32,896 nt of DNA from an uncultured Merdimonas sp. GTDB taxonomy: Bacteria > Bacillota > Clostridia > Lachnospirales > Lachnospiraceae. The stretch is taken from NCBI GenBank assembly GCA_944375725.1, contig CALWAZ010000021.1:1-32896 (forward strand). Reading direction: 5' to 3'. Made by a program: the position numbers and the translations under genes. Numbering within the stretch: the first letter of the stretch is position 1; each line of letters starts with the position of its first letter. Below the pieces are notes generated by a model that made no database searches, was not told the DNA's origin, and worked only from the letters and a program-made list of their open reading frames with translations. This document shows positions 8,951 through 17,357 of this stretch, in pieces.

Positions 8951-8955
8951 GGAGG
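8951..8955 (+). promoter_or_regulatory. Shine-Dalgarno site for the GT2 gene at 8962
   Basis: GGAGG lies six bases before the ATG at 8962 and nine before a second ATG at 8965. An in-frame ATG at 8935 has no such site, so the true N-terminus is one of the pair, giving MMDKIAVLVPCYNE. Confidence 0.7.
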
Positions 8956-8961
8956 ACAGAT

Positions 8962-9924
8962 ATGATGGATAAGATAGCGGTGCTTGTCCCCTGCTATAAT
9001 GAGAGCAAAACGGTAAAAAAAGTAGTGGAGGATTTCAGACGGGTTCTGCCGGAAGCGGTAGTCTATGTCTATGACAACAATTCCACAGATGGAACGGCCG
9101 ATCTGGCAAGAGAAGCCGGCGCTGTGGTGCGCCATGAGTACCAGCAGGGAAAGGGAAATGTTATCCGCAGGATGTTCCGGGAGATCGAGGCGGAGGTCTA
9201 TATAATAGTGGACGGCGATGACACTTATCCGGCGGAAGCTGCTCCCGAGATGGTCCGCAAGGTTGTGGAAGAGCAGGCGGATATGGTCGTGGGAGACCGG
9301 CTTTCTTCTACTTATTACACGGAAAACAAGCGTCCTTTCCATAATTTTGGAAATTCCTTTGTAAAGAACTGCATCAACCGGTTTTTTGACACCAATATCC
9401 AGGATATTATGACAGGCTACCGGGCCTTCAGCTATCAGTTTGTGAAGACCTTCCCGGTGCTCTCCAGAGGCTTTGAGATTGAGACAGAGATGAGCATCCA
9501 CGCGGCGGACAAGCATATGCAGGTGGACCATGTGGTGATTGATTACCGCGACCGGCCTGAGGGCAGCGTCTCCAAGCTGAATACCTTTTCAGACGGCCTG
9601 AAGGTGCTGAGCCGTATCCTGAGCCTGTATAAAAATTACAAGCCCCTGGCTTTCTTTTCTCTGCTTTCAGGGATTCTGGCCGTGCTGGCGGTGGTATTTC
9701 TGATTCCGATTCTGGTGGAGTACTGGCAGACCGGGCTGGTGCCCCGCTTCCCGACCCTGATTGTGTGCGGCTTTGTACTGATTGCCGCCCTGCAGTCTCT
9801 GTTTGCCGGGCTGGTGCTTCAGAGCATGGAGCAGAAGAACAAGCAGGATTTTGAAATGCGCCTGATCCAGGCAAAGGAAGCCTGCGAGCGGATGAGGGCG
9901 GAAAACAGGGAGAAAAATCAATGA
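8962..9924 (+). CDS. Membrane-anchored GT2, polyprenyl-phosphate sugar synthase type (DPM1/GtrB-like)
   Basis: This enzyme of about 320 residues begins directly with the GT2 fold (IAVLVPCYNES). It has DNNSTDGT near residue 40 and the metal motif DGDDTYP at about 84-90. It continues with MTGYRAFSYQFVKTFPVLSRGFEIETEM, a pattern typical of dolichyl or undecaprenyl phosphate sugar synthases. Two C-terminal membrane segments at about 230-285 anchor it. The known role of such enzymes is to place a sugar from a nucleotide donor on polyprenyl phosphate, to be flipped and used outside by GT-C transferases. That fits its place between the DUF6020 protein and three GT-C-like genes; its stop overlaps the next start by four bases (ATGA). 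The sugar cannot be read from the sequence. Confidence 0.9.
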   Translation: MMDKIAVLVPCYNESKTVKKVVEDFRRVLPEAVVYVYDNNSTDGTADLAREAGAVVRHEYQQGKGNVIRRMFREIEAEVYIIVDGDDTYPAEAAPEMVRKVVEEQADMVVGDRLSSTYYTENKRPFHNFGNSFVKNCINRFFDTNIQDIMTGYRAFSYQFVKTFPVLSRGFEIETEMSIHAADKHMQVDHVVIDYRDRPEGSVSKLNTFSDGLKVLSRILSLYKNYKPLAFFSLLSGILAVLAVVFLIPILVEYWQTGLVPRFPTLIVCGFVLIAALQSLFAGLVLQSMEQKNKQDFEMRLIQAKEACERMRAENREKNQ

Positions 9925-11660
9925 GGAAACAGAGAGAAAATACAGGCGCGGCTCTGGCGGCGTCTGTTTTTCTTGCCCTTTTATTCGGGATAGCGGTATA
10001 CAAAACTATGGGATTTGTATATGCCATAGCCGATGATATTATTATGCGGGATATTGCCTCCGGAGCCTTTACCGGAACGCCGGACGGCCATTTGATTTTT
10101 GTGCGGTATGTACTGGGATTTCTGCTCAGCTGCTGCTACCGTCTGGTCCAGACTGTGGACTGGTATGGCTTTCTGATGGCAGGAGTCGTTTTTATGGCGC
10201 TGGCAGCAGTTCTGTACCGGGGCTTTTCGGAAGATCGGAGCCTCCGCTGGAAAGCGGTATATGCCGGAACTGCCATGGGAGTATTTGGCTGTGCCATGAT
10301 ATTTCACGCGGCGCAGTTTGAGTGGACGGTAAGCGCGGCTGCGGCCGGAGCTTCTGCCCTGTATCTTTATGCCACAGCGCGGGAGGAAAGCAGAGGAAAA
10401 CAGACTGCGGAAGGAATTTTCATCTGGCTGCTCCTGTTTTTGACTTACTGCATCCGTGAAAATGTGTTTATGATGGTTCTTCCCGGATTTGGAATAACGT
10501 TTCTGTGGAAGTTCGTACATAGAAAAGAAAAAAGCTTCTGTTTTGACTTCAAAAAGCTGATTCTTCCAGCAGCCGTCTTTGGCTCACTGGCCCTGGCTGC
10601 GGTGGCAGAGCATCAGGCTTATCAGGGAGAAGGCTGGAGGGAATTTCAGGCCTTTCAGTCGGCCCGGGCAGATGTCTATGACTATTATGGAGTCCCGTCC
10701 TATGAAGCCGCCCCGGAAACCTTTGACGCGATGGGGGTGGATGCGCTTGACATGCGCTGTCTCCGCCATTATGCGCTGTATCTGGTGGACGGCATGGACG
10801 CGGAGCTTATGGAGAAGATAGACGCGGAAAGCCAGAGACAGAGCGGCCGGCAGGCAGGCCTGAAAACAAGAATCAAAAACGGCATTCTGCTGGCGGCGGA
10901 ACAGGCATCTGATTCGGAATATTTCACAGCCAGTATTCCCATGCTTGTATTCCTGGCGGGAGCACTGTTTTTAAGTATCCGGCGGCAGAAAAAAGCCCTC
11001 CTTCCACTGCTTTTGTTCCTGGCAGAGGAAGGAGCTCTATGGCTGTATCTTGGCTTTGGCGGCAGACTCCCGGAGCGGGTGGCTTTTTCCATGCACCTGA
11101 TCACGCTGGCCGGTACGGCGGCGTCCTTCTACCGGCTCTGGCTGCAGGAGGAAAAGGAAAAAGAACCGGGAACCGGAAGGAATGCGGTGGTTCTGGCCCT
11201 TCTGGTCTGCTTCCTGGCAGCGGCAGCTTTTCAGTGGCAGAGCTCTGCGGCTTCCAATCAGGAAAAGCTGGCGGCGGATGAGAGCTATCAGCTGTTTAAG
11301 CAGAAATGCAGAGAGAATCCGGAAAATCTTTATTTTATAGAAACCTTTACAGCGGAACCTGTGGGCGGAGCCCGGGTGAGTACTTACAGCCCGCCGGGAA
11401 TCAACAACTGTCTGACATTGGGCGACTGGTACAGTACCTCGCCTCTGGATGAGGAAAGATTTGAGGCACTGGGCATAAAAAATGTGGAACAGACGATTTT
11501 GGAAAATCCAAACGCTTATCTGGTGGTAAAAGACGCGGAGGATCCGGGATTTCTGGCGGACTATTTTGAGACACGGTATTCCGGCTGCACGCTGGTGAGC
11601 GCCGGCGTGGAAGCTGTGGGAGGAAGAAATTATTTCCTTTATCAGATAAGCCGGAATTGA
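9921..11660 (+). CDS. GT-C-like membrane protein, tandem family copy 1
   Basis: I do not recognise a named family, but this 579-residue protein and the next two genes are clear paralogues. After a first membrane segment at about 11-33 comes the conserved loop ADDIIMRDIASGA with Asp38-Asp39, then TGTPDGHLI. Further shared landmarks are FEWTVSAAAAG, IRENVFMMVLP, DYYGVPSYE and LWLYLGFGGRLPERV. After the last membrane segment near residue 420 there is a tail of about 150 residues, probably outside the cell, with ENLYF and LGDWYSTSPL. Paired acidic residues in the first external loop are typical of GT-C sugar transferases, so I infer transfer of a polyprenyl-linked sugar to the exported polymer. 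It starts inside the stop of the GT2 gene, which suggests coupled expression. Confidence 0.8.
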   Translation: MRKQRENTGAALAASVFLALLFGIAVYKTMGFVYAIADDIIMRDIASGAFTGTPDGHLIFVRYVLGFLLSCCYRLVQTVDWYGFLMAGVVFMALAAVLYRGFSEDRSLRWKAVYAGTAMGVFGCAMIFHAAQFEWTVSAAAAGASALYLYATAREESRGKQTAEGIFIWLLLFLTYCIRENVFMMVLPGFGITFLWKFVHRKEKSFCFDFKKLILPAAVFGSLALAAVAEHQAYQGEGWREFQAFQSARADVYDYYGVPSYEAAPETFDAMGVDALDMRCLRHYALYLVDGMDAELMEKIDAESQRQSGRQAGLKTRIKNGILLAAEQASDSEYFTASIPMLVFLAGALFLSIRRQKKALLPLLLFLAEEGALWLYLGFGGRLPERVAFSMHLITLAGTAASFYRLWLQEEKEKEPGTGRNAVVLALLVCFLAAAAFQWQSSAASNQEKLAADESYQLFKQKCRENPENLYFIETFTAEPVGGARVSTYSPPGINNCLTLGDWYSTSPLDEERFEALGIKNVEQTILENPNAYLVVKDAEDPGFLADYFETRYSGCTLVSAGVEAVGGRNYFLYQISRN

Positions 11661-11699
11661 GAAATTGACACGGACAGGAAAAGGAAAGGGTGAAGAAAC

Positions 11700-13544
11700 A
11701 TGAAACGGGCCGGGACGAAAAGCCGGGTATTGATATCGCTTTTTCTGGCATTTGCGGTCATGGGCGCATATTTTATTCTGGTATATCAGAGAATTCCGTT
11801 TATCTATGAGATCAATGATGACGTGGCCATGCGGAATGTGGCGGCAGGGGCGATTACAGGAGAGCCGGATGCCCATCTGATTCATATGAAATACATCCTG
11901 GGGCTTTTTATCAGCGGCCTTTACAGGGCCTTTCCCGGAACGGACTGGTATGGACTGACTCTGATTGGCGTAATGCTTGTGTCCTTCGCGGTGGTGCTTT
12001 ACCGGGGCTTTGTATCAGAGCGCAGCCTGCTCTGGAAGGGAGGTTATACGCTGGTATCTCTGCTTCTGGTGACCTGTCTGGGGCTGCAGCACATCACTGA
12101 TTTTCAGTGGACTGTGACGGCCGCGGCCGCGGGCTCAGCGGGCATTTATCTGTTCTATACCTCTGAGGCTTCGGAACGTTTTCAGATCATTGTGGAAGAA
12201 GGACTGTCTGTCCTGCTGATTCTGGTATCCCTGCTGATCCGGGATGATGTGTTCCTCATGATACTGCCTGTAGCCGGGCTCTGTTACTGCTGGAAATATC
12301 TGAAATGGTCAAAGAAAGGGAAAATACCCTTTACGCTCCGGCATGTCGGCGTGCCGGCCGGCCTTTTATGCGGCGTTCTGCTGATTCTGGGCACGGAGGC
12401 TTTCGCGTACCGGTCACCGGAATGGAGAGAATTTCTTTCCTATAATAAAGACCGGGAAGCGATTATGGATTATTACGGAATCGCCAATTATGAGGACGAT
12501 TCGGAATTCTATGATTCTCTGGGACTGACGCCGGAGGAAGTGGAGAATATGCAGCGTTATTCTCTGTACCTGGTAGATGATTTGTACAGTGAAAAGATGG
12601 CTGCCATCGCAAAACGCTCCAGAGAACTTTATGTGCAGCAGCATTCTGTAAAGGACAGGCTTGTGGACGCTGCGGAGACAATCTATGAGCACTGGGGAAA
12701 AGATACCTACCGTTCGGCGAATCTGATCTGCCTTGCAGCTGCTGCGGTGGCTCTTGGTTATTGTTACGGGAAAGACAAAAAACAATTCTGGCTTGCGGGC
12801 TTTATTCTGGCTGGTACGATGCTGTACTGGCTGTATCTGGGTTACCGCCACAGAATTCTGGAGCGGGTGGGCTTTGCCTTGTATTTCCTTGTCATCTTTT
12901 CCATGTCTGCCATCTGGTACCGGAGCGCGTTTCTGGAAAAGGAGAGTCAGAAGGCGCAGACAGTTGATCCGGCAGAAGGATCCGGGCAGGCAGGAAAGAA
13001 CAGGCAGACAGAAGAATCCGGCCAGCGCTGGTTTCTGAAGGAAAAGGCCGCGGGCGTGATGGCATGGGCAGCCTCCTGCGCGGTACTGACCCTCCTGGCA
13101 TTCAATATCTGGAATGGGGTCAAAGACAATAATACCTGGCGGACTGCCTATAATGATGAATTTCTGGATGTGAACAGCTATATGGCTGAGCATATGGAAA
13201 ACGTCTATTTTATGACCACCTTCACGATTGAGACCTACACAGATAATTTCAGGATCCATCGAGATTTCCCGTTTACCAATCTGTTGTCTGTGGGCGGCTG
13301 GCATACCTTTTCCCCGCTGGAAAATGAAAAGGACAGAGAGCTTGGCATTACAGATCCGAAAACGGATATTGTGAAAAAAGACAATGTGTATGTCATTTCC
13401 ATAGAGTATATTAATCTGCGCTATATGGACCGTTATTATACCAGTGTATATGGAGATGATTATCTGGGAAGAGAACTTGTGGATACTCTGGATTATGGGG
13501 AAAGAGTATTTGAAATCTATGATTTTTCAGTGAAGGAACATTAG
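11700..13544 (+). CDS. GT-C-like membrane protein, tandem family copy 2
   Basis: This is the second of three tandem paralogues, at 614 residues the longest. It shows INDDVAMRNVAAGAITG at residues 38-54, with Asp40-Asp41 as the likely catalytic-type pair. Later come FQWTVTAAAAG, IRDDVFLMILP, DYYGIANYEDD, LYWLYLGYRHRILERV, and in the tail ENVYFMTTFT and VGGWHTFSPL. The extra length is mainly a charged insert at about 410-440, between the last two membrane segments, which copies 1 and 3 lack or have shorter. AAAGGG lies nine bases before the ATG. The gene is 39 bases after copy 1, and the TTGACA in that gap has no fitting -10 box. The assigned GT-C-like role is inference from the acidic loop and the topology. 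Confidence 0.8.
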   Translation: MKRAGTKSRVLISLFLAFAVMGAYFILVYQRIPFIYEINDDVAMRNVAAGAITGEPDAHLIHMKYILGLFISGLYRAFPGTDWYGLTLIGVMLVSFAVVLYRGFVSERSLLWKGGYTLVSLLLVTCLGLQHITDFQWTVTAAAAGSAGIYLFYTSEASERFQIIVEEGLSVLLILVSLLIRDDVFLMILPVAGLCYCWKYLKWSKKGKIPFTLRHVGVPAGLLCGVLLILGTEAFAYRSPEWREFLSYNKDREAIMDYYGIANYEDDSEFYDSLGLTPEEVENMQRYSLYLVDDLYSEKMAAIAKRSRELYVQQHSVKDRLVDAAETIYEHWGKDTYRSANLICLAAAAVALGYCYGKDKKQFWLAGFILAGTMLYWLYLGYRHRILERVGFALYFLVIFSMSAIWYRSAFLEKESQKAQTVDPAEGSGQAGKNRQTEESGQRWFLKEKAAGVMAWAASCAVLTLLAFNIWNGVKDNNTWRTAYNDEFLDVNSYMAEHMENVYFMTTFTIETYTDNFRIHRDFPFTNLLSVGGWHTFSPLENEKDRELGITDPKTDIVKKDNVYVISIEYINLRYMDRYYTSVYGDDYLGRELVDTLDYGERVFEIYDFSVKEH

Positions 13545-13545
13545 G

Positions 13546-15276
13546 ATGGGAAAAGTACAAAAGAACAGCACGGGACTTCTTTGTGCCGCGGCTGCCGCGT
13601 TATATTTTCTTCTGATTTTCATTCTGATTCCGTTTACTTACGGAATCAACGATGATATGACGTTGCGGGACATTGCCTCCGGGGCGGTGTCGGGCACGCC
13701 GGACGGCCATCTGATCTATGTGCAGTATGTATTGGGAAAGCTTATAAGTCTTCTTTATATGGCAGTGCAGGGGATAGACTGGTACGCGCTCGTCTGGCTG
13801 GGACTTATGCTGTTTTGTTTTGGCCTGCTCCTGTACCGGACAGCTGCGCTTTGCCGGTGTATAAAGAGAAGCCTGCTGGCAGGGCTGTTTGGAGCTCTTG
13901 TGCTGTTTACTCTTGTTTATCTGGACTATTTCGTAAATTTTCAGTACACGATCGTGGCTTCTATCACAGGCGGAACAGCAGTCTTTTTCTATTTTACCAT
14001 GGATCCGGAAAAACCGCTGTATGTGCGTCTTCGGGAATACGCTGTGATAGCTCTGCTGGCCTGGATTACATACTGTATCCGTTCTCAGGTATTTATGCTG
14101 GCAGTGCCCTTCGGCGCGGTTTTGTTTTTGGGCAAAAAGAAAATCCGGATAGCTGAAAAAGCAATGTTTCTGGCAGCAGTTCTGGCAGGAATTTTTGTTG
14201 TTTTCATTATAGAGCGGGGAGCGTACTCCAGCCAGGAATGGAAAGATTTCCGAAATTTTAACCAGGCGAGAACGGAGATCTATGATTATTATGGTGTTCC
14301 GCCCTATTCGGAAAATGAAGCTTTTTATGAATCCATAGGAATGGAAGAGTGTGATGTGGTAAATCTGGAACGGTACCGTCTCTATTTTACAGACGGGCTG
14401 GAGACAGGAAAGCTGGAAGAGACTGCGGAATACGCTGAAAAACTGTGGAAAGAGACACAGACGCCGATACAAAGGGTAAAAAACGGAATCAAGCTTGCAG
14501 CAAAAGGATTTGGGGCAGAAAGCAATCTTCTGGTAAATATTGCGGCAAAACTGTTTCTTGCTGCTGTACTAATTCGGGGCTGGAAGAGGAGACGGAAAGA
14601 TTTTTGGATGGGCGGCAGTCTGCTGCTGATAGAGGGCGCATTATGGCTGTATCTGGGCTGTGAAGGAAGACTGCCTGACAGAGTGGGCGCGGCTCTTCTG
14701 ATTACGGAATTTTCCTGCGCGCTGGCTCTTTTGTTTCATGGCTGCATGGATGAGGGAAAAGAAGTTTCCCTGGTAAAAAGCAGAGTTTTGGCTGCCGGAT
14801 TTTTTGTTCTGGCTGCGGCTGTGTGCGGACTGCATATCGCATCTGTAAGGGAGGAAAGGATGTCAGCTGCCCGGAGAAATGAAGAATTTGAGCGTTTCAA
14901 TGCCTATTTTGCGGAGCACAGCGAAAATGTCTATTTTTATCCGGTGGATTTTTCCGGAGATTATACGGAAAACCTGAGAATTTTCAGAAGCTTTGAGGTT
15001 TCAAACGGGTTTCCTCTGGGAGGCTGGCTCACATTTTCTCCCTTAAGAGAGGCAGGGCTTGGAAAATATGGCATTCAGGAGGTTGACAAAGCCCTGATTG
15101 AAAAGGATAATATATATTTGGTTATGACCAGCGCGTCAAGCAGGATCGATGAGCATTATCTTCAGAAAGACATAGAGATAAAGTGGGAACAGACAGATCA
15201 GGCTCCTGTATTTCAGACAGAGGTGCCGGTCTGGAAGCTCTCTGCCGAGGGGGAAACAAATGATGATATATTTTAA
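13546..15276 (+). CDS. GT-C-like membrane protein, tandem family copy 3
   Basis: This is the third tandem paralogue, 576 residues, starting one base after copy 2 ends. It carries INDDMTLRDIASGAVSG at residues 34-50 with Asp36-Asp37, then TPDGHLIYVQYVLG. Further on are FQYTIVASITGG, IRSQVFMLAVP, DYYGVPPYSENE, LWLYLGCEGRLPDRV, and in the external tail ENVYFYPVDF and LGGWLTFSPL. By eye the DNA is AT-richer than copies 1 and 2, and it abuts the AT-rich amino-sugar cassette, so it may have travelled with that cassette. Its last 17 bases overlap the aminotransferase start. As the copy nearest the amino-sugar genes it is my best candidate for the transferase that uses their lipid-linked product, but this rests on position only. 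Confidence 0.8.
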   Translation: MGKVQKNSTGLLCAAAAALYFLLIFILIPFTYGINDDMTLRDIASGAVSGTPDGHLIYVQYVLGKLISLLYMAVQGIDWYALVWLGLMLFCFGLLLYRTAALCRCIKRSLLAGLFGALVLFTLVYLDYFVNFQYTIVASITGGTAVFFYFTMDPEKPLYVRLREYAVIALLAWITYCIRSQVFMLAVPFGAVLFLGKKKIRIAEKAMFLAAVLAGIFVVFIIERGAYSSQEWKDFRNFNQARTEIYDYYGVPPYSENEAFYESIGMEECDVVNLERYRLYFTDGLETGKLEETAEYAEKLWKETQTPIQRVKNGIKLAAKGFGAESNLLVNIAAKLFLAAVLIRGWKRRRKDFWMGGSLLLIEGALWLYLGCEGRLPDRVGAALLITEFSCALALLFHGCMDEGKEVSLVKSRVLAAGFFVLAAAVCGLHIASVREERMSAARRNEEFERFNAYFAEHSENVYFYPVDFSGDYTENLRIFRSFEVSNGFPLGGWLTFSPLREAGLGKYGIQEVDKALIEKDNIYLVMTSASSRIDEHYLQKDIEIKWEQTDQAPVFQTEVPVWKLSAEGETNDDIF

Positions 15277-16393
15277 TAATCCGCCTTTTGTGGGAACAGA
15301 ACTGGAGTATATCAGGCAAGCTGTGGAAAATCAAAAAATCTGCGGCGATGGGCCGTTTACAAAAAAGTGCAGTCAGTGGCTGGAAGAAACTGCTGGCACA
15401 GCGAAAGCGCTTCTGACGACTTCCTGCACTCATGCAACGGAAATGGCGGCTCTTCTGCTGAATATTCAGCCGGGAGACGAAGTGATTATGCCGGCTTATA
15501 CGTTTGTCTCCACTGCGGACGCCTTTGTACTGCGGGGAGCGAAAGTGATTTTTGTAGATATTCGTCCAGATACCATGAATATAGATGAAACGCAGATAGA
15601 AGACGCAGTCACAGAACGGACAAAGGCGGTTGTTCCTGTGCACTATGCAGGCGTTTCCTGTGAAATGGATAAAATCATGGAAATAGCGGAAAAGCATCAT
15701 TTGAAAGTGGTGGAGGACGCAGCTCAGGGGATACTGAGTACATATAAAGGGAAAATGCTGGGAACTATAGGAGATTTTGGCTGTTACAGTTTCCATGAAA
15801 CGAAAAATTTCAGTATGGGAGAAGGCGGAGCTCTCCTGATTAAGGATGGACGATATATTGAACAGGCGGAAATTATTCGGGAAAAAGGAACGAACCGCTC
15901 CAAGTTCTTCAGGGGACAGATTGATAAATATACCTGGGTAGACGCAGGAAGTTCCTATCTGCCCAGCGATTTGAACGCAGCTTATCTGTGGGCCCAGCTG
16001 GAGCAGGCAGACCGGATTTTTAAAGATCGGATGAAATCGTGGGGGCTTTATTATGAACTGCTGTCGGAACTGGAAAAGGAGGGAATTCTTTCTCTTCCGG
16101 TTGTCCCGGAACATTGTACTCACAATGCCCATATGTTCTATGTGAAGGCAAAGAGTTTGGAAGAAAGGACCCGGCTGATAGAGTACCTGAAGCAAAAAGG
16201 GATACTGGCGGTCTTTCACTATATTCCGCTTCATACAGCGCCGGCGGGCAGAAAATTCGGGGCATTCCATGGAGAAGATATTTATACGACCAGAGAAAGT
16301 GAGCGCCTGCTCCGCCTGCCTATGTATTATGGCCTGGAGGAGGAAAAGATCGTATATATCACAGAGAAAATAAAAGAGTTTTATGGAATATAA
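15263..16393 (+). CDS. wecE: dTDP-4-amino-4,6-dideoxygalactose transaminase (WecE/RffA)
   Basis: This is a PLP enzyme of the DegT/DnrJ/EryC1 fold that aminates dTDP-4-keto-6-deoxyglucose, with glutamate as donor in the known family, to dTDP-4-amino-4,6-dideoxy-D-galactose (Fuc4N). It matches enterobacterial WecE closely along its length: the VGTELEYI start, CGDGPFTKKC, IQPGDEVIMPAYTFVSTADA, VPVHYAGVSCEMD, and IREKGTNRSKFFRGQIDKYTW. The PLP lysine is Lys181 in FHETKN and the pyridine-contacting Asp152 is in VEDAAQ. At 376 residues it is standard size. GAGGGGG precedes two adjacent ATGs at 15260 and 15263; WecE homologues start like the second. The substrate would come from the RfbB at 69. No WecD-type N-acetyltransferase is visible here, while an ATP-grasp ligase lies two genes on. 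Confidence 0.92.
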   Translation: MIYFNNPPFVGTELEYIRQAVENQKICGDGPFTKKCSQWLEETAGTAKALLTTSCTHATEMAALLLNIQPGDEVIMPAYTFVSTADAFVLRGAKVIFVDIRPDTMNIDETQIEDAVTERTKAVVPVHYAGVSCEMDKIMEIAEKHHLKVVEDAAQGILSTYKGKMLGTIGDFGCYSFHETKNFSMGEGGALLIKDGRYIEQAEIIREKGTNRSKFFRGQIDKYTWVDAGSSYLPSDLNAAYLWAQLEQADRIFKDRMKSWGLYYELLSELEKEGILSLPVVPEHCTHNAHMFYVKAKSLEERTRLIEYLKQKGILAVFHYIPLHTAPAGRKFGAFHGEDIYTTRESERLLRLPMYYGLEEEKIVYITEKIKEFYGI

Positions 16394-16401
16394 AGATTTC
16401 C

Positions 16402-16407
16402 GGGAGG
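16402..16407 (+). promoter_or_regulatory. Shine-Dalgarno site pointing to a TTG start
   Basis: GGGAGG stands eight bases before the TTG at 16416. The in-frame ATG at 16383, inside the aminotransferase gene, has only AT-rich sequence before it. The site favours TTG and gives an N-terminus MISVIVPCYN, as expected for ArnC/GtrB proteins. Confidence 0.6.
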
Positions 16408-16415
16408 TTGGAAGA

Positions 16416-17357
16416 TTGATTTCAGTCATAGTGCCGTGTTATAATTCAACACAAATGCTGAACCGGCTGGTAGATGAGACAAGGAAGATATTTCGCAGGC
16501 TTCAGATCTCAGATTATGAATTTGTGCTTGTGAATGACTGCTCTCCGAATCTGGAAAGCTGTGAGCGTATTCTGAAACTGGGAAGAGAAAATCCCGATAT
16601 TAAAGTCATAGACTTGGCGAAAAATACAGGACAGGCAAATGCGCAGCTGACAGCGCTTAATTATGCGGAAGGTGACATCATCATTAATATGGATGATGAT
16701 ATGCAGACGCATCCGGCCAATATTCCAGTTCTTTTGGAGAAACTGGAAGAAGGTTATGATCTTGTCCTTGGGAAATATAAGAAGAAGCGTCATTCGGCAT
16801 TCCGCAATCTTCTGACAAAGATGGACAATGTGTTTGAGCATATTGTTATGGGAAAACCCAGAGGACTGGATTTCACCAGTTTCTGGGTCACCAGAAAATA
16901 TATACGGGACGAGCTGATTCATTATACACATCCCTACGCTTTTATGGAAGGACTGTTTTTAAGAACAGCCGGAAAAATTGCAAATGTGGAGATTGAGCAT
17001 TTTGACAGAACAGAGGGAAAGTCAGGATATAATCTGAAAAAGCTGGTCAAGCTGTGGTCAAATTTTACAAACTTTACAGTTTTTCCTTTGCGTATCGCTG
17101 GAGTTTTAGGGATTACTTTTTCACTGATTGGTTTTGTAGCAGCTCTTGTAGTCGGGATCAGAAAGATATTAGATCCTTCCATGGTGGCAGGGTATGCTTC
17201 TATTATCTGCTTTATGATGATCTTTTTTGGTGTAGTTCTCCTGTTTATGGGTGTTATAGGAGAATATGTGGGAAGAATTTTCATGTGTATTAACAGTGCG
17301 CCGCAGTTTGTGGTGAAACAGACGATTAATGTGAAACAGACGGAGGAGAACTCCTGA
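16416..17357 (+). CDS. ArnC/GtrB-like undecaprenyl-phosphate glycosyltransferase
   Basis: This enzyme of about 313 residues has a GT2 domain from its first residue (ISVIVPCYNS). The metal motif MDDDMQTHP lies at about 92-100, in the same place and context as the DADLQ motif of ArnC. Two C-terminal membrane segments end with FMGVIGEYVGRIF, an ending typical of ArnC and GtrB. Known relatives load a sugar or 4-amino sugar from a nucleotide carrier onto undecaprenyl phosphate on the inner face of the membrane. Next to WecE, the likely donor is dTDP-Fuc4N, free or modified by the next gene's product. An ATG at 16383 would overlap the aminotransferase by 11 bases, but the GGGAGG before TTG 16416 argues for the shorter form. 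The family is clear, the sugar inferred. Confidence 0.88.
   Translation: MISVIVPCYNSTQMLNRLVDETRKIFRRLQISDYEFVLVNDCSPNLESCERILKLGRENPDIKVIDLAKNTGQANAQLTALNYAEGDIIINMDDDMQTHPANIPVLLEKLEEGYDLVLGKYKKKRHSAFRNLLTKMDNVFEHIVMGKPRGLDFTSFWVTRKYIRDELIHYTHPYAFMEGLFLRTAGKIANVEIEHFDRTEGKSGYNLKKLVKLWSNFTNFTVFPLRIAGVLGITFSLIGFVAALVVGIRKILDPSMVAGYASIICFMMIFFGVVLLFMGVIGEYVGRIFMCINSAPQFVVKQTINVKQTEENS

Noticed and set aside
11665..11670. TTGACA as a promoter -35 box before GT-C-like copy 2
   Set aside because: There is no -10-like sequence at 16-19 bases; the following bases are purine-rich and serve as the ribosome site.
15122..16429. Long minus-strand open frame opposite the aminotransferase
   Set aside because: The plus strand encodes a full-length WecE match; the minus frame shows no domain and is a codon-bias shadow.
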